Counted from the stretch's first letter, positions 1 to 9,649 are shown. The stretch is 64,000 bases of DNA from Chloroflexota bacterium (GCA_003228195.2 QGNO01000002.1:86824-150823); one strand, 5' to 3'. The notes: generated by a model not told the origin, from the sequence alone. Made by a program: numbers and translations.

Positions 1-1151
1 AGATTCAAGGTATCTAATCCTCGCCCCTGTAAACCACGATGATACGTCACAATGTCAGGGGTAGCACTACCCAATATCACAGTCGCTCTTGATGCCTGGC
101 CAATCTGCATTGCGACAGTCCGTGCATGATAACGAGGTTCCTGATCCTGTTGCTTATAAGTCCACTCATGCTCTTCATCCACAACTATAAGCCCTAGTGG
201 TTCTAAAGGAACGAACAGGGCGCTTCTGGAGCCTACTACTGCGTCATACTCCCCGTTCTTTATGCCCCACCAAATCCACCGGTGTTGAGCTTTTGGCAAT
301 CTACTATGAATCACTGCAACTCGACCAGGGAACCGGGCTTCAAATCTCTCCATAGTTTGGGGTGTAAGCGATATTTCAGGCACCAAAACGATTCCCTTCT
401 TTCCAATCTCAATGCAATGCGCTAGCGCTCTAAGGTATACCTCCGTTTTCCCACTCCCTGTAACTCCATGCAAAAGGAAAGTCTTGTAGGAGTTTTGTGT
501 GATCGCTCCATATATGCTATTAAGAGCAGCCTCTTGATGAGGAGTAGCTGTCAAATGTCCTGCTGAATAGTCTGCTCGGTTGTCAACGGTAACATTCATG
601 TCAGATCCACTAATTGGATTACGCCATTTCCAAACTCTCCGCAAATTTCCATTGTCGATCATATCCTCGATAAATGATCTACCCTTAGGCCCAAGGGCCC
701 GCCGGAAGGAACGTTCATTAACACGCCCAGAACGTTTGCCGAACATAGACAAAACGTTTTGTTCTAAAAACTTGAAATCGCCACCATCTAGGGAACCCCC
801 GATTTGCTCTAGATAAGCAGTGGTTCGATTTCTAAATCCTGGTGGCAACATTAGGCTAATCGCAGAATACAGCGAAGACTTATAATACTCCGAGATCCAA
901 CATGCGACATCAATTTGTTTCTGGCTAAGAATAGGACCTGAAGGGTCGGAAGCAGCAATGGGCCTAACAATGTCCAAGTTGGTGTTGTCTTTGACGTCAA
1001 TCACTAAACCATCAACCATTCTCGGCCCAAAGTCGACTTGTACCATCTGGCCAAGTTCGACTTTCATCCCGTCCGGCACACCATAAGTGAAAGTGCGGAC
1101 ATTTCTAACAGCAGCATCAACTGCTATTTCAGCAAAAGAATATCTTCGCAT
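1..1151 (-). CDS. priA: Primosomal protein N' (PriA helicase), 3' end outside window
   Basis: Replication-restart DNA helicase of the PriA family, which reloads the replisome at stalled forks. The reverse complement reads open from an ATG at 1151 to the left edge, about 383 residues. The N-terminal DNA-binding part begins MRRYSFAEIAVDAAV. Then come a Walker A motif (GVTGSGKTEVY, around nt 430-465) and the Walker B DEEHE box (around nt 170-185), followed by GSATP. The C-terminal helicase half, including the zinc-binding cysteines, lies beyond the edge. The start follows a weak AAGG ribosome site. It lies downstream of rplS on the same strand, with a 112-nt gap. The family assignment is firm because helicase motifs I and II are both present in order. 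Confidence 0.93.
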   Translation of the reverse strand, partial: MRRYSFAEIAVDAAVRNVRTFTYGVPDGMKVELGQMVQVDFGPRMVDGLVIDVKDNTNLDIVRPIAASDPSGPILSQKQIDVACWISEYYKSSLYSAISLMLPPGFRNRTTAYLEQIGGSLDGGDFKFLEQNVLSMFGKRSGRVNERSFRRALGPKGRSFIEDMIDNGNLRRVWKWRNPISGSDMNVTVDNRADYSAGHLTATPHQEAALNSIYGAITQNSYKTFLLHGVTGSGKTEVYLRALAHCIEIGKKGIVLVPEISLTPQTMERFEARFPGRVAVIHSRLPKAQHRWIWWGIKNGEYDAVVGSRSALFVPLEPLGLIVVDEEHEWTYKQQDQEPRYHARTVAMQIGQASRATVILGSATPDIVTYHRGLQGRGLDTLN

Positions 1152-1263
1152 CCTTGTATTCTGGGGAACTGTATCCAAAAGAACTGACGAAATGAGCGAG
1201 AACCGTGGAGTTTTTCCTGAGCTTAACTAGAGGTCACCAATGAGAGAGTGCAATTAATCAAGG

Positions 1264-1605
1264 CTAGCGACGGCGTTCCTTGATACGGGCGGCTCTGCCA
1301 GTAAGGCCTCTCAAATAGTATAGCTTCGCTCTCCTAACATCACCACGGCGAACTACCTGTACTCTGTCCAGTCTGGGCGAGTAAATAGGGAATGTTCGTT
1401 CCACTCCTACACCATGCGTTATACGACGCACTGTAAAAGACCTGCCAGGTCCACTAGCCTGCTCACGTATAACTACACCCTCAAACGTTTGTACGCGCTC
1501 ACTCCCCCCTTCACGTATTTTCACACCGACACGAACCGTGTCGCCAGGATGAAATTCTTCTACATTGGGGTTAGCTTTTATGGAAACAACGCTGTCAATA
1601 TTCAT
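1264..1605 (-). CDS. rplS: 50S ribosomal protein L19
   Basis: Structural protein of the large ribosomal subunit, located at the 30S-50S interface. The 113-residue product carries the L19 signatures [33 protein letters not shown] and [17 protein letters not shown]. Reading frame is open 30 nt further upstream to a GTG at 1635. The ATG at 1605 has an AGAGAG ribosome site and gives the normal L19 length, so it is preferred. It follows trmD on the same strand after about 107 nt, the usual trmD-rplS order. Confidence 0.97.
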   Translation of the reverse strand: MNIDSVVSIKANPNVEEFHPGDTVRVGVKIREGGSERVQTFEGVVIREQASGPGRSFTVRRITHGVGVERTFPIYSPRLDRVQVVRRGDVRRAKLYYLRGLTGRAARIKERRR

Positions 1606-1712
1606 CACATTCTCTCTAACTAACTCTTTGAACACCTAGTTTAGCTCCAAGGCCGGTCTGTGTAAAGCCAAGCGCTTGTGAAATACTAATATCAGGTCGC
1701 TAGACGGATACA

Positions 1713-2414
1713 CTAGTCAGACTTATCACTGGACGGTCTTTCTGGGTGCAAATCAGGTCTTCGTTTCAAAGTTCTTTTCAGTGACTGTTCCTGCCGCCAT
1801 TTAGCCACGGCTCCATGATTGCCAGACAAAAGGATTTCCGGCACTTTCCAGCCCCGGAAATCTGGAGGTCGCGTATATTGTGGATATTGCAATAATCCCG
1901 AAAAATGGGAATCTGTAGATGCAGATTCTTCAGACCCCAAAACTCCCTCCTTGAGTCGGGCAACCGCATCTACCACCACCATAGCTGGTAGCTCGCCACC
2001 CGTAAGAACGTAATCACCAATACTGAGTTCTTCCGTAGCCAAATGTTCCCGAATACGCTCATCAAATCCTTCGTAGTGACCACATATAAACGCGATTTTG
2101 TCCATTTTGGAAAAACGAACTGCAATCGATTGCTTAAATACGTTTCCTTGTGGTGTAAGTAATACTATCGGGCACTTGGGATTTTTACCCAAGACTGAGT
2201 CAACTGCTTGGAAAAGTGGCTCTGGTTTTAATACCATCCCTGGACCACCTCCATAAGCGTAGTCATCTACTGTACTGTGGCGATCGATCGCGTAATCTCT
2301 AATGTTATGAAGATTAATTTGTAATAAGCCACGTTCAATGGCACGACCTAAAATACTAGCCTGTAGCGGTACATTGAACATCTCAGGAAAAAGCGTAAAT
2401 ATCTCAATGATCAT
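1713..2414 (-). CDS. trmD: tRNA (guanine-N1)-methyltransferase TrmD
   Basis: SPOUT-family methyltransferase that makes m1G37 in tRNAs reading CNN/GGN codons and so prevents +1 frameshifting. The 233-residue product is of normal length. It starts [13 protein letters not shown] and contains [13 protein letters not shown], the knot-loop segment [11 protein letters not shown] and [14 protein letters not shown], ending with YTRPPDFRG and a basic tail. It precedes rplS as usual. However, the expected upstream partners rpsP and rimM are absent; instead a thioesterase gene and menA lie directly upstream on the same strand (7 nt from the thioesterase), so it probably sits in the menaquinone transcription unit. 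Confidence 0.97.
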   Translation of the reverse strand: MIIEIFTLFPEMFNVPLQASILGRAIERGLLQINLHNIRDYAIDRHSTVDDYAYGGGPGMVLKPEPLFQAVDSVLGKNPKCPIVLLTPQGNVFKQSIAVRFSKMDKIAFICGHYEGFDERIREHLATEELSIGDYVLTGGELPAMVVVDAVARLKEGVLGSEESASTDSHFSGLLQYPQYTRPPDFRGWKVPEILLSGNHGAVAKWRQEQSLKRTLKRRPDLHPERPSSDKSD

Positions 2415-2420
2415 GGTCTA

Positions 2421-2840
2421 TTACACTCTCTCTAAAACTTCTCTAAGACTTGCTGGTATGGGTACTGACCTTCCTGAATCTAAACTAACCGTCACAAAAG
2501 TCATGCTACCGCGGGCAGCAATCACACCGTTTTGTTTATTTGCGGTATAACCCAATCTTGCCGAGGTGTTCCCAACATTTTCGACACGTACTGATATCTC
2601 AATGACTTCATCAAGTTGGATAGGAACTTTGAAATCACAATTAACATTGACTCTCGGAATATTTACCCCTAATTCATTAAATGTCTCATTGGTAAACCCT
2701 ATGGAACGAAGGAATTCGATCTCTCCTACTTCAAAAAAACGAAGCATAGCGGTGTGATGAATCGCTTTAGAAGCGTCAGTGTCTGACCATCGTACACGAA
2801 CTTTTTGACTGAAAACATTTCCTTCCGATAATTCAGGCAT
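2421..2840 (-). CDS. Hotdog-fold acyl-CoA thioesterase, candidate DHNA-CoA thioesterase
   Basis: About 139 residues of the 4-hydroxybenzoyl-CoA thioesterase (FcbC/YbgC) type hotdog fold. The active-site region reads VRVRWSDTDASKAIHH, followed by FFEVGEIEFLRSIG. The frame extends to 2864, but the ATG at 2840 is preceded by AGGAGG at good spacing. That ribosome site overlaps the menA stop codon (TAG at 2849-2851), which suggests translational coupling. Position directly after menA and menB makes hydrolysis of 1,4-dihydroxy-2-naphthoyl-CoA, the step between MenB and MenA, the most likely role (inference). Other acyl-CoA substrates are possible because the family is promiscuous. Confidence 0.85.
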   Translation of the reverse strand: MPELSEGNVFSQKVRVRWSDTDASKAIHHTAMLRFFEVGEIEFLRSIGFTNETFNELGVNIPRVNVNCDFKVPIQLDEVIEISVRVENVGNTSARLGYTANKQNGVIAARGSMTFVTVSLDSGRSVPIPASLREVLERV

Positions 2841-2848
2841 ATGGCCTC

Positions 2849-3778
2849 CTAATAACTTAACCAAGTAAACCTAGAAAAACATATGCCAATAGCTAAAAAT
2901 AGACCGTACCACCAGTGAAGGCTGGCTGAACCTCTTAAACCCAATGATAGAGCTGTTTGGTTACTAAATTGTCCGATGTGGCGCCAGACTCTGTAGCCGA
3001 TTGGCAAGGCGATCAATGACGAAACTACTGGCCATTTGAGGCTACCAAATACAAAAAGAAGTACCGGCACTGCGAATCCAATTAGCACTAATCCTAACCA
3101 AAGGTATCTTCCAAATCTGCGGCCAAAAAATGTTACCAATGTAATCTTGCCGGACTGCAAATCTTCCTCTCTATCTCTAATGTCATTAGAAACCAGAATG
3201 GCTGAAACGATACAACCAACCCCAGCTGCAAGAAAAATTGCCTCTATGGTTACAGTGGTTGTGTAAACATAATACGTACCGACCACCATCACTAATCCCA
3301 TGAATATAAAAACTAACGGCGCTCCCAATGCATAGTTGCCTAATGGTCTAGAACCACCGGAATAAAGATATGCTATACCCACACTTACCATACTCACTGG
3401 GAGTAAGATCCAATCCGTTACTGAAACTATATATAGCCCCATTATTGTCGCTAAACCATACGCAACGATCGAGCCTTTTTGCACCGCGTAGATACTGAGA
3501 TGTCCCAAAAATATTACCTTATATGCCGGCACTACTTGTATCCTCTTTTTTGTTTCTTTGTGATCGGAGTATTCATCTGTGAGGTTAGCTCCTATCTGAA
3601 CCATCAATGAAGCTGCAAATACTAGGGCAAAAAGGACAAGATCAAACTGATACTCAGCAAATGCGAGCGCAGATCCAACCAGTACTGGGACTACTGAAGC
3701 TGTGAAAGTAAAAGGTCGTGAAGCCCTATACCAAACTAAGATGTACTCCCATATGTTTTCACTACGTCGTCTATCCAT
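2849..3778 (-). CDS. menA: 1,4-dihydroxy-2-naphthoate polyprenyltransferase (UbiA family)
   Basis: Integral membrane prenyltransferase that attaches the polyprenyl tail to DHNA, giving demethylmenaquinone. The 309-residue product has about eight or nine hydrophobic segments. The first Asp-rich prenyl-diphosphate site is NLTDEYSDHKE near residues 85-95, and a second polar loop reads SNDIRDREEDLQSGKIT (around 198-214), the site expected in MenA/UbiA proteins. RASRPFTFTASVVPVLVG at the N-terminus is typical of MenA. It lies 26 nt after menB and couples to the downstream thioesterase. UbiA members for other quinones look alike, but the men context makes MenA the best call. Confidence 0.92.
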   Translation of the reverse strand: MDRRRSENIWEYILVWYRASRPFTFTASVVPVLVGSALAFAEYQFDLVLFALVFAASLMVQIGANLTDEYSDHKETKKRIQVVPAYKVIFLGHLSIYAVQKGSIVAYGLATIMGLYIVSVTDWILLPVSMVSVGIAYLYSGGSRPLGNYALGAPLVFIFMGLVMVVGTYYVYTTTVTIEAIFLAAGVGCIVSAILVSNDIRDREEDLQSGKITLVTFFGRRFGRYLWLGLVLIGFAVPVLLFVFGSLKWPVVSSLIALPIGYRVWRHIGQFSNQTALSLGLRGSASLHWWYGLFLAIGICFSRFTWLSY

Positions 3779-3804
3779 GATAATTCTTAGATCTATTCTC
3801 TGAC

Positions 3805-4602
3805 TTACCAGGGATGCTGTCGAAATCTACTGAAATCAGGATCTCGCTTCTCCAGAAAGGCGTTCCCTCCCTCTTTACATTCATCGGTAGTGTAATATAA
3901 GGCAGTGGCACCGTGAGCAAGATTTTGTATACCATAAACATGATCTGTGTCTGCATTAAAAGCGTGCTTCAAAAATCTAAGCGCCGTCGGACTCTTCTCT
4001 AAAAGTTCCTGGCTCCACATGTTCACTGTCGCTTCAAGTTCGGATTGCTTCACCACAGCATTAACAAGACCCATGTCTAAGGCTTCCTGCGCTGTGTAAC
4101 GCCTGCATAAAAACCAGATCTCTCGAGCCTTTTTCTCACCGACCACACGCGCTAAGAAAATGGCCCCGAATCCCGCGTCGAAACTCCCGTACTTCGGCCC
4201 AATTTGCCCAAATATCGCTCTGTCTGATGCTATTGTAAAATCCGATATCACATGAAGGACATGCCCTCCTCCAATAGCATATCCATCCACCATTGAAATC
4301 ACCGGTTTAGGAATCTCCCTTATCAGTCTATGCAGATGCGTCACCTGTAATTTTATCGCTCCTGCTTGATCCTGATACCCTCCTTCACCCCTTGTTTTCA
4401 CATCACCACCTGTGCAAAAATTACCATTCTCCCCAGTCAACACAACTACACCTATCTCATTATCATCCCAAGCGTCTTGAAAAGCGTTTCGCATCTCATC
4501 AACCGTCTTCGGGCGAAAAGCGTTGAGCACTTCAGGGCGATTAATCGACACTTTTGCAACGCCTTCCCGTTTCGTATAAATGATATCCTCGTATTCAAAC
4601 AT
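3805..4602 (-). CDS. menB: 1,4-dihydroxy-2-naphthoyl-CoA synthase
   Basis: Crotonase-fold enzyme that closes the second ring by Dieckmann-type condensation of o-succinylbenzoyl-CoA to DHNA-CoA. The product is 265 residues from the ATG at 4602, which has GGAGG five nt upstream; a TTG 12 nt earlier would overlap that site. MenB-specific features are the oxyanion-hole and substrate segment [38 protein letters not shown] and the block [15 protein letters not shown]. These distinguish it from generic enoyl-CoA hydratases. The C-terminal block [17 protein letters not shown] is also MenB-like. It follows the CoA-transferase gene by 18 nt. Confidence 0.95.
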   Translation of the reverse strand: MFEYEDIIYTKREGVAKVSINRPEVLNAFRPKTVDEMRNAFQDAWDDNEIGVVVLTGENGNFCTGGDVKTRGEGGYQDQAGAIKLQVTHLHRLIREIPKPVISMVDGYAIGGGHVLHVISDFTIASDRAIFGQIGPKYGSFDAGFGAIFLARVVGEKKAREIWFLCRRYTAQEALDMGLVNAVVKQSELEATVNMWSQELLEKSPTALRFLKHAFNADTDHVYGIQNLAHGATALYYTTDECKEGGNAFLEKRDPDFSRFRQHPW

Positions 4603-4620
4603 CTTATCCTCCAATTCTGA

Positions 4621-5814
4621 TTATACAGCTCCAATATCTTTCAATCTTCTAATGTCGTGCTCAGACATCCCAGCCGTTTCTCCCAGTATCTCGAGAGTAT
4701 GTTCTCCCAACAAAGGAGAGGGGCCAGCTGGCCCCGTCTCATAGTCTCCAAACTTAAACGGTGAGTTTGCAACCCGCCATTCCCCTTGAGAACGATCCGG
4801 AATTTTCGCGATCATCCCTCGGTGTTTCACCTGAGGATCATTGACAACTGCAGCAATGTCATTAACTGGTCCACACGGAATGTCAGCCTGCATCAATAAA
4901 TCTAACCAGTAGTCTGCGTCACCCTTACTAAATATGTTTTCCAAGAGTGGCGCCAAATCTTCATAATGGTCCATCCTGCCTCTATTACCTTGAAAACGTT
5001 CGTCTTTAGCCAAGTCAGGTTCGTCGATAGCTTGGCAAAAACGATGCCAAACCGACGAATCATCGGTAAGAATCGCTATAACAAAATCACGGTCTTTTGC
5101 CTTAAAAATTTGGAAGGGAGCCGCAACTGGATGGCGGACACCTATGGGCCCTGGAACGTTTCCTGTAGCAAAATATCTTGATAGGGCATTTTCTACCATC
5201 ATTACCTGACAATCTAACATCGACATATCTATGTACTGGCCCAACCCATTATTACCACGCTTATAAAGGGCAGAAACTATGGCGAGGGCCGTAAATATAC
5301 CAGCTGCACTGTCACCCAAGGAAACACCAGGTCGCACAAGTGATCCATCTGGCTGGCCAGTCAAACTAATTAAGCCCCCCATCGCCTGCACTACTATATC
5401 CAATGCAGGTCTTTGGGCCTCTGGACCATCCTGTCCGAAACCAGAAATGGAAGCGTATATTAGCTTCGGATAATCACCTCTGATATTTTCGTAATCCAAA
5501 CCGAATCTGCGCATAGTTCCAGGCACAAAATTCTCAACCAAGACATCTGAATCCGCAAGTAACGATCTGACGACTTGCTTGCCCTCTTCTGAAAACAGGT
5601 TTATCGTTATGCTTTTCTTGCCTCGATTGATGCTTATGAAGTATGCAGCTTGGTCACCAACTAGAGGCCCCAGATTCCTAGCAGGGTCACCCTGCCCAGG
5701 CCGCTCCACCTTTATAATGTCCGCGCCTAAATCTGCCAAAAGCATTGTGCAAAACGGACCAGATAGTAACCTAGTCAAATCTAACACTCTAATACCATTT
5801 AAGGGCCCTTTCAT
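4621..5814 (-). CDS. Class III CoA-transferase (CaiB/BaiF), possible o-succinylbenzoate activator
   Basis: A 397-residue class III CoA-transferase, which moves CoA between acyl groups through an aspartyl-CoA anhydride. It shows GIRVLDLTRLLSGPFCTMLLADLGADIIKVE at the N-terminus (shown here only as the family start), then NRGKKSITINL and the catalytic region RPALDIVVQAMGG. The nucleophilic Asp (about residue 139) aligns with Asp169 of formyl-CoA transferase. RBS GGAGG precedes the ATG at 5814. It lies between menC and menB, exactly where the o-succinylbenzoate-CoA ligase menE would be expected, and no menE is seen in the window. Related class III enzymes activate benzylsuccinate, a close structural analogue of o-succinylbenzoate. 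Use of this enzyme to make OSB-CoA is an inference. Confidence 0.9.
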   Translation of the reverse strand: MKGPLNGIRVLDLTRLLSGPFCTMLLADLGADIIKVERPGQGDPARNLGPLVGDQAAYFISINRGKKSITINLFSEEGKQVVRSLLADSDVLVENFVPGTMRRFGLDYENIRGDYPKLIYASISGFGQDGPEAQRPALDIVVQAMGGLISLTGQPDGSLVRPGVSLGDSAAGIFTALAIVSALYKRGNNGLGQYIDMSMLDCQVMMVENALSRYFATGNVPGPIGVRHPVAAPFQIFKAKDRDFVIAILTDDSSVWHRFCQAIDEPDLAKDERFQGNRGRMDHYEDLAPLLENIFSKGDADYWLDLLMQADIPCGPVNDIAAVVNDPQVKHRGMIAKIPDRSQGEWRVANSPFKFGDYETGPAGPSPLLGEHTLEILGETAGMSEHDIRRLKDIGAV

Positions 5815-5841
5815 ATGCTTCCTCCAATATTCGGTGATTTT

Positions 5842-6951
5842 ATGAAAATCAAACAGGTCTCTTGGCGAGGGTTCGGCATACCTTTCAAGAACCCATATTC
5901 AACAGCACAAATCAGTGCAACAATCCGATACGGGTTGTTAATTTTCTTGCGAGCAAGTGATGGTACTACAGGGGTAGGTGAGGCTTCACCAATAGGGTCA
6001 GGAAGCGTCGCTGAGATTACAAGTGCAGGAAAATATCTAGAGAAATTTTCAGTAACTTTATTGAACCAAGAATTATCTTCTTCATCTGACGTTGATTTGG
6101 TTAATAACTCTGAAATCCCTCCCACCATAAGATTCGGAATTGAAACAGCATTAGTAGATTTGCTTGGCAAGTTACTCGGATACAATGTTAACAAAGATAT
6201 GATTAGCGCCACCCCAGCATTACCTGTAAACGCGCTTATCGCCTCTGTTTCTCCTAAGCAAGCCGCCCTCGAAGCCAAACTGGCTTTCGAGGCAGGTTTT
6301 GAAACAATAAAACTGAAAGTGGGGCAAGGAACAATAAAACAAGATGAAGCTCTAGTAGCAGGGGTGCGAAATATGGTGCCGAGTGATGTTAAGATCAGGA
6401 TAGACGCGAACCAGGCGTGGAACATCGATGAGTCCATTAAACGCCTCAATAAACTGTCCTCGTATGACATCGAATACGTCGAGGACCCCGTAACCCCCGA
6501 CTGTTTAGAAGATATGCATCGGCTAAAGCAATCGGTCTCAGTCTCAATAGCGGTGGACGAGCCTTTGGCAAACCGTTCACATGAGTCTATTTTGAAAATA
6601 GCTGAAAACGCAGACATTATAGTCATCAAAGCTGGACGGCTTGGCGGAATCAAACCTTCGCTCAAAATAATGCAACTAGTACGTAACCTAGGGAAAGAAG
6701 TGGTAGTGACTTCGTCCCTCGAATCCGGTGTTGGGGTCACAGCAAGTGCACATTTATGTGCCAACTTGGGTGAACACAATTTCGCCCACGGCTTGGGCAC
6801 TACTCCACTGTTGGCAAGCGACCTGCTATCAGCAGCAGCTTCACCGTGGCAAGGGAATTTCATAATGCCAACAGGACCTGGGTTAGGTATATCAATAGAC
6901 GGAGGACTACTCGAGAAATTTAGCCTAGGCCCCCAAGGTAAAGTCACTTAA
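5842..6951 (+). CDS. menC: o-Succinylbenzoate synthase (enolase superfamily)
   Basis: Dehydrates SHCHC to o-succinylbenzoate. The roughly 369-residue product has the capping domain followed by a TIM barrel with the superfamily residues in order: KLKVG (catalytic Lys pair), RIDANQAW, EYVEDP, AVDEPLA (three metal ligands), VIKAGRLGG (second Lys) and SSLESGVG, which is typical of MenC. ATG at 5842 has GGTGA four nt upstream and is preferred over the ATG at 5815. It is the only plus-strand gene in the men locus. It starts 27 nt from the divergent CoA-transferase gene and its stop overlaps the convergent menH end by 8 nt. The opposite-strand open frame over the same interval is a shadow. Confidence 0.93.
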   Translation: MKIKQVSWRGFGIPFKNPYSTAQISATIRYGLLIFLRASDGTTGVGEASPIGSGSVAEITSAGKYLEKFSVTLLNQELSSSSDVDLVNNSEIPPTIRFGIETALVDLLGKLLGYNVNKDMISATPALPVNALIASVSPKQAALEAKLAFEAGFETIKLKVGQGTIKQDEALVAGVRNMVPSDVKIRIDANQAWNIDESIKRLNKLSSYDIEYVEDPVTPDCLEDMHRLKQSVSVSIAVDEPLANRSHESILKIAENADIIVIKAGRLGGIKPSLKIMQLVRNLGKEVVVTSSLESGVGVTASAHLCANLGEHNFAHGLGTTPLLASDLLSAAASPWQGNFIMPTGPGLGISIDGGLLEKFSLGPQGKVT

Positions 6952-7786
6952 TCGCCTCATGGTGCAAATTTTCCTTTAGGAATTTGAAAACCAACTCTTT
7001 AAATATGACGGGTTGCTCCAAATGGATACAGTGCCCTGCCTGACTAACCACTTTCAAACTACAGTTACTTATATTCCTGTCCATTTCAGTCGCTACTTGT
7101 AAGAATTTTCTGTCTTCTTCGCCAGCCAATAGAAGTGTCGGCACATTGATCTGTCCAAGCCTACTGTAATACTGCGGCTGCGCCCCTGATCCAATACCCC
7201 TTAAGCTATTAGCCAAGCCTATCGGTTTGTTCAGAAGCCTCTGAGATCTGAGCCGTTTACGAATGAGCTCTGACAATCTATTCTGGCTATCCCACATAGG
7301 TAGCGCTTCCCAATAGTTCACAAATTCGGTAACTCCCGCTTCTTCTATCCAATTAGCCAGAGCCTGATCATCCTTGGTGCGTTGTACTCGCTCTCCAAGT
7401 TTAGATATTCCAGGGGACGCGCTTTCCAGAACCAAGGCGGCGGAACGATCAGGCATTCCTAATGTAGCGCCGAGTGCAATCCGACCACCAAGTGAATATC
7501 CAATCCATGCAACCTGCTCGAACTCTAGATGATCGAGTAATTCTCCAAGGGCTTTTACATGGATTTCCATCGTGTATAAGTCACTACTATCAGGAGAGTC
7601 AGATTCTCCGTGACCGGGTAGGTCCACAGTTACAAGTTTGTAGTACTTACTTACTGATGCTCCAAAAGCTCGCCAAGTTTCTCGATTTCCAGTAAATCCA
7701 TGCAGGAATACCAGCGGAAATCCCGAACCAACTTGACTAAAGTTGAGATATGCTCCTCCAAGAGCATTGACTGATAAGCGACTCAA
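6944..7786 (-). CDS. menH: SHCHC synthase, alpha/beta hydrolase
   Basis: 2-Succinyl-6-hydroxy-2,4-cyclohexadiene-1-carboxylate synthase, which removes pyruvate from the MenD product. The alpha/beta-hydrolase fold is complete: LVFLHGFTGNRETW (oxyanion loop), VDLPGHGES, nucleophile elbow GYSLGGR, LESASPG as in MenH, acid in LLAGEEDRKF and catalytic His in SQAGHCIHLEQP. A TTG at 7786 with GGAG seven nt upstream is chosen; the frame also allows a TTG at 7810. It lies 63 nt after menD on the same strand, and its last codons overlap menC tail to tail. Confidence 0.88.
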   Translation of the reverse strand: MSRLSVNALGGAYLNFSQVGSGFPLVFLHGFTGNRETWRAFGASVSKYYKLVTVDLPGHGESDSPDSSDLYTMEIHVKALGELLDHLEFEQVAWIGYSLGGRIALGATLGMPDRSAALVLESASPGISKLGERVQRTKDDQALANWIEEAGVTEFVNYWEALPMWDSQNRLSELIRKRLRSQRLLNKPIGLANSLRGIGSGAQPQYYSRLGQINVPTLLLAGEEDRKFLQVATEMDRNISNCSLKVVSQAGHCIHLEQPVIFKELVFKFLKENLHHEAIK

Positions 7787-7849
7787 ATTAGAACTCCAGA
7801 CTAGGTTCAATTAGAGGTGGATAAAATCTACCTGACCATAAGGTCAATT

Positions 7850-9649
7850 TCATAGTGCAGAATACAAATCCTTTTGGTTTTTTACTGTCTCCGAAATAGC
7901 GTTCCAAACGTCACCGTGCAATTCAACGTTATCGACCCGGTCGCCCGGAATCTCTATCAACGATATTCCCTCACTCGAAAGACTCTCATTAACTGCTCCG
8001 TCAAAAGCGTTCCAATCTTGTGTAAATGAGTAATTCAAACCGTACAAATCGGCCGTAGACCTGAAATTGAGACCATGTGGCGTACCAAAATATTCTTCAA
8101 AAAAATCTGTGTGGTCCGCTTGAGGCAGAAAAGAAAATATTCCACCACCATTGTTATTTAAGACAACAATCGTAGCATTCAATCTATGTAATTTTGCAGC
8201 CAATAGCCCGTTCATATCGTGGTATAAGGATATGTCCCCTATAACAAGAACGACTTTTCTTGTCCCTGCAGCAGCAATCCCCAACGCGGAGGACACTACT
8301 CCGTCGATACCGCTAGCTCCACGATTTGCAACGAAATTAACAGACTTAGGAGACGTATGGTAAAAAGTATCCAAGTCACGGACTGGCATGCTGTTACCAA
8401 CAAAAAATGCGGTGCCATCGTCGATTAGGTTTGACAATCTTGAAAATACCTTACCTTCGAACATGCAGTCATATGAATCTATCTGTCGCTCTATTGCTTG
8501 GCGCACTGCCAAATTTGTTTGCATCCACCATTGACTCCATATGCTGTGCTCTCGTTCCTCGTTAACCAAAGGAGTCAAAGCCTCGCAAAAGCTCACAGGT
8601 GAAACATTGAAGAATTGAGAGACAATCCGAAATGGGTCGCGCCAATTATCGCCCTCATCCACCAAAACTTGATACGCATTCTTGTGCTTCTCCAGATATT
8701 GGGCAAGTGATTTAGAGACAGGCAAAGGTCCAAATCTTATTATCAAATCTGGGGAAACAAGTGTAGACAAATCGTCATCTCTCAAGTAGGCATCGTAAGT
8801 GTCTAACACCATCGATCTATCATGCGAACCAACACGAACACCAGAAAGAGCATCTGCAAATATGGGATATTTCCATTTACTAGCCAATTTGGTTATCAGA
8901 TTTGCAAACCCCGTCTGGTAGTTAGTCCCGCAGACAATTAAGCCATGCTCAACCCCACTCATATAACTGGCCAAAGTTTTCAAATCCTTCATATTTGGCA
9001 TATTTTCATATACAGAGTTCAACACAAACGGATCGCCAGTAACACGCCCGTGCCACGCCTCTAAATCACCTTCCAGAATCTTTTCAGGGAAATCAGTTAG
9101 GATAATTGAGGGTTCAAGGGGTTCTCGGAAAGGAAAATTGACATGAACTGGACCTTCTGGCGAACCGCTAGAGGTCGCATAAACCTTACATGCTAAGGTT
9201 CTAATGTACGCCATAGAATCTGTAGTAACTTCCTTAGCCTCAGCATTTACGGAAAGTTTTACATGATCACCATAAATACGGGTCTGGTCAATTGTCTGCA
9301 ATGCCCCCCAATTAACCAATTCTGGAGGTCTGTCAGCCGTAAGAACAATTAACGGAACCAAGCCGTATCGAGCCTCAGCTACCGCAGGTAAGAAATTCGC
9401 ACTAGCGGTTCCAGAAGAGCACACCATTGCCACAGGTCTACCCATATTCCGAGCCATTCCAAGTGCGAAAAATCCTGCTGATCGTTCATCAAGATGAGTC
9501 CATTTTCTTATGCCAGAGTGCCGAGCGAACGAAATCGCTAACGGAGATGAACGAGAGCCAGGACAGATGCAAACGTCCCGCAACCCGCTACGTGCCAACT
9601 CATCGACAAATGCCCCGGCAAAAGCATAATTTCGGTTTTCGAACTTCAC
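7850..9649 (-). CDS. menD: 2-succinyl-5-enolpyruvyl-6-hydroxy-3-cyclohexene-1-carboxylate synthase
   Basis: Thiamine-diphosphate enzyme that joins isochorismate and 2-oxoglutarate. The 599-residue product has the three-domain ThDP layout. The N-terminal part carries CICPGSRSSPLA, THLDERSAGFFALG and VCSSGTASANFLPAVAEA. The C-terminal ThDP-binding part carries FVGNSMPVRDLDTF, VANRGASGIDG and GDISLYHDMNGLL with LNNNGGGIFSFLP, all MenD signatures. The GTG at 9649 follows the menF stop after a single base and has GGAGGGG eight nt upstream, so translational coupling with menF is likely. A longer GTG start at 9670 would place that ribosome site inside the coding region. Confidence 0.95.
   Translation of the reverse strand: MKFENRNYAFAGAFVDELARSGLRDVCICPGSRSSPLAISFARHSGIRKWTHLDERSAGFFALGMARNMGRPVAMVCSSGTASANFLPAVAEARYGLVPLIVLTADRPPELVNWGALQTIDQTRIYGDHVKLSVNAEAKEVTTDSMAYIRTLACKVYATSSGSPEGPVHVNFPFREPLEPSIILTDFPEKILEGDLEAWHGRVTGDPFVLNSVYENMPNMKDLKTLASYMSGVEHGLIVCGTNYQTGFANLITKLASKWKYPIFADALSGVRVGSHDRSMVLDTYDAYLRDDDLSTLVSPDLIIRFGPLPVSKSLAQYLEKHKNAYQVLVDEGDNWRDPFRIVSQFFNVSPVSFCEALTPLVNEEREHSIWSQWWMQTNLAVRQAIERQIDSYDCMFEGKVFSRLSNLIDDGTAFFVGNSMPVRDLDTFYHTSPKSVNFVANRGASGIDGVVSSALGIAAAGTRKVVLVIGDISLYHDMNGLLAAKLHRLNATIVVLNNNGGGIFSFLPQADHTDFFEEYFGTPHGLNFRSTADLYGLNYSFTQDWNAFDGAVNESLSSEGISLIEIPGDRVDNVELHGDVWNAISETVKNQKDLYSAL

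Noticed and set aside
5811-6947. Long open frame on the minus strand across menC
   Set aside because: It is a shadow: the plus-strand frame carries every enolase-superfamily residue, while the minus-strand translation is rich in Ser/Pro with no recognisable motif.
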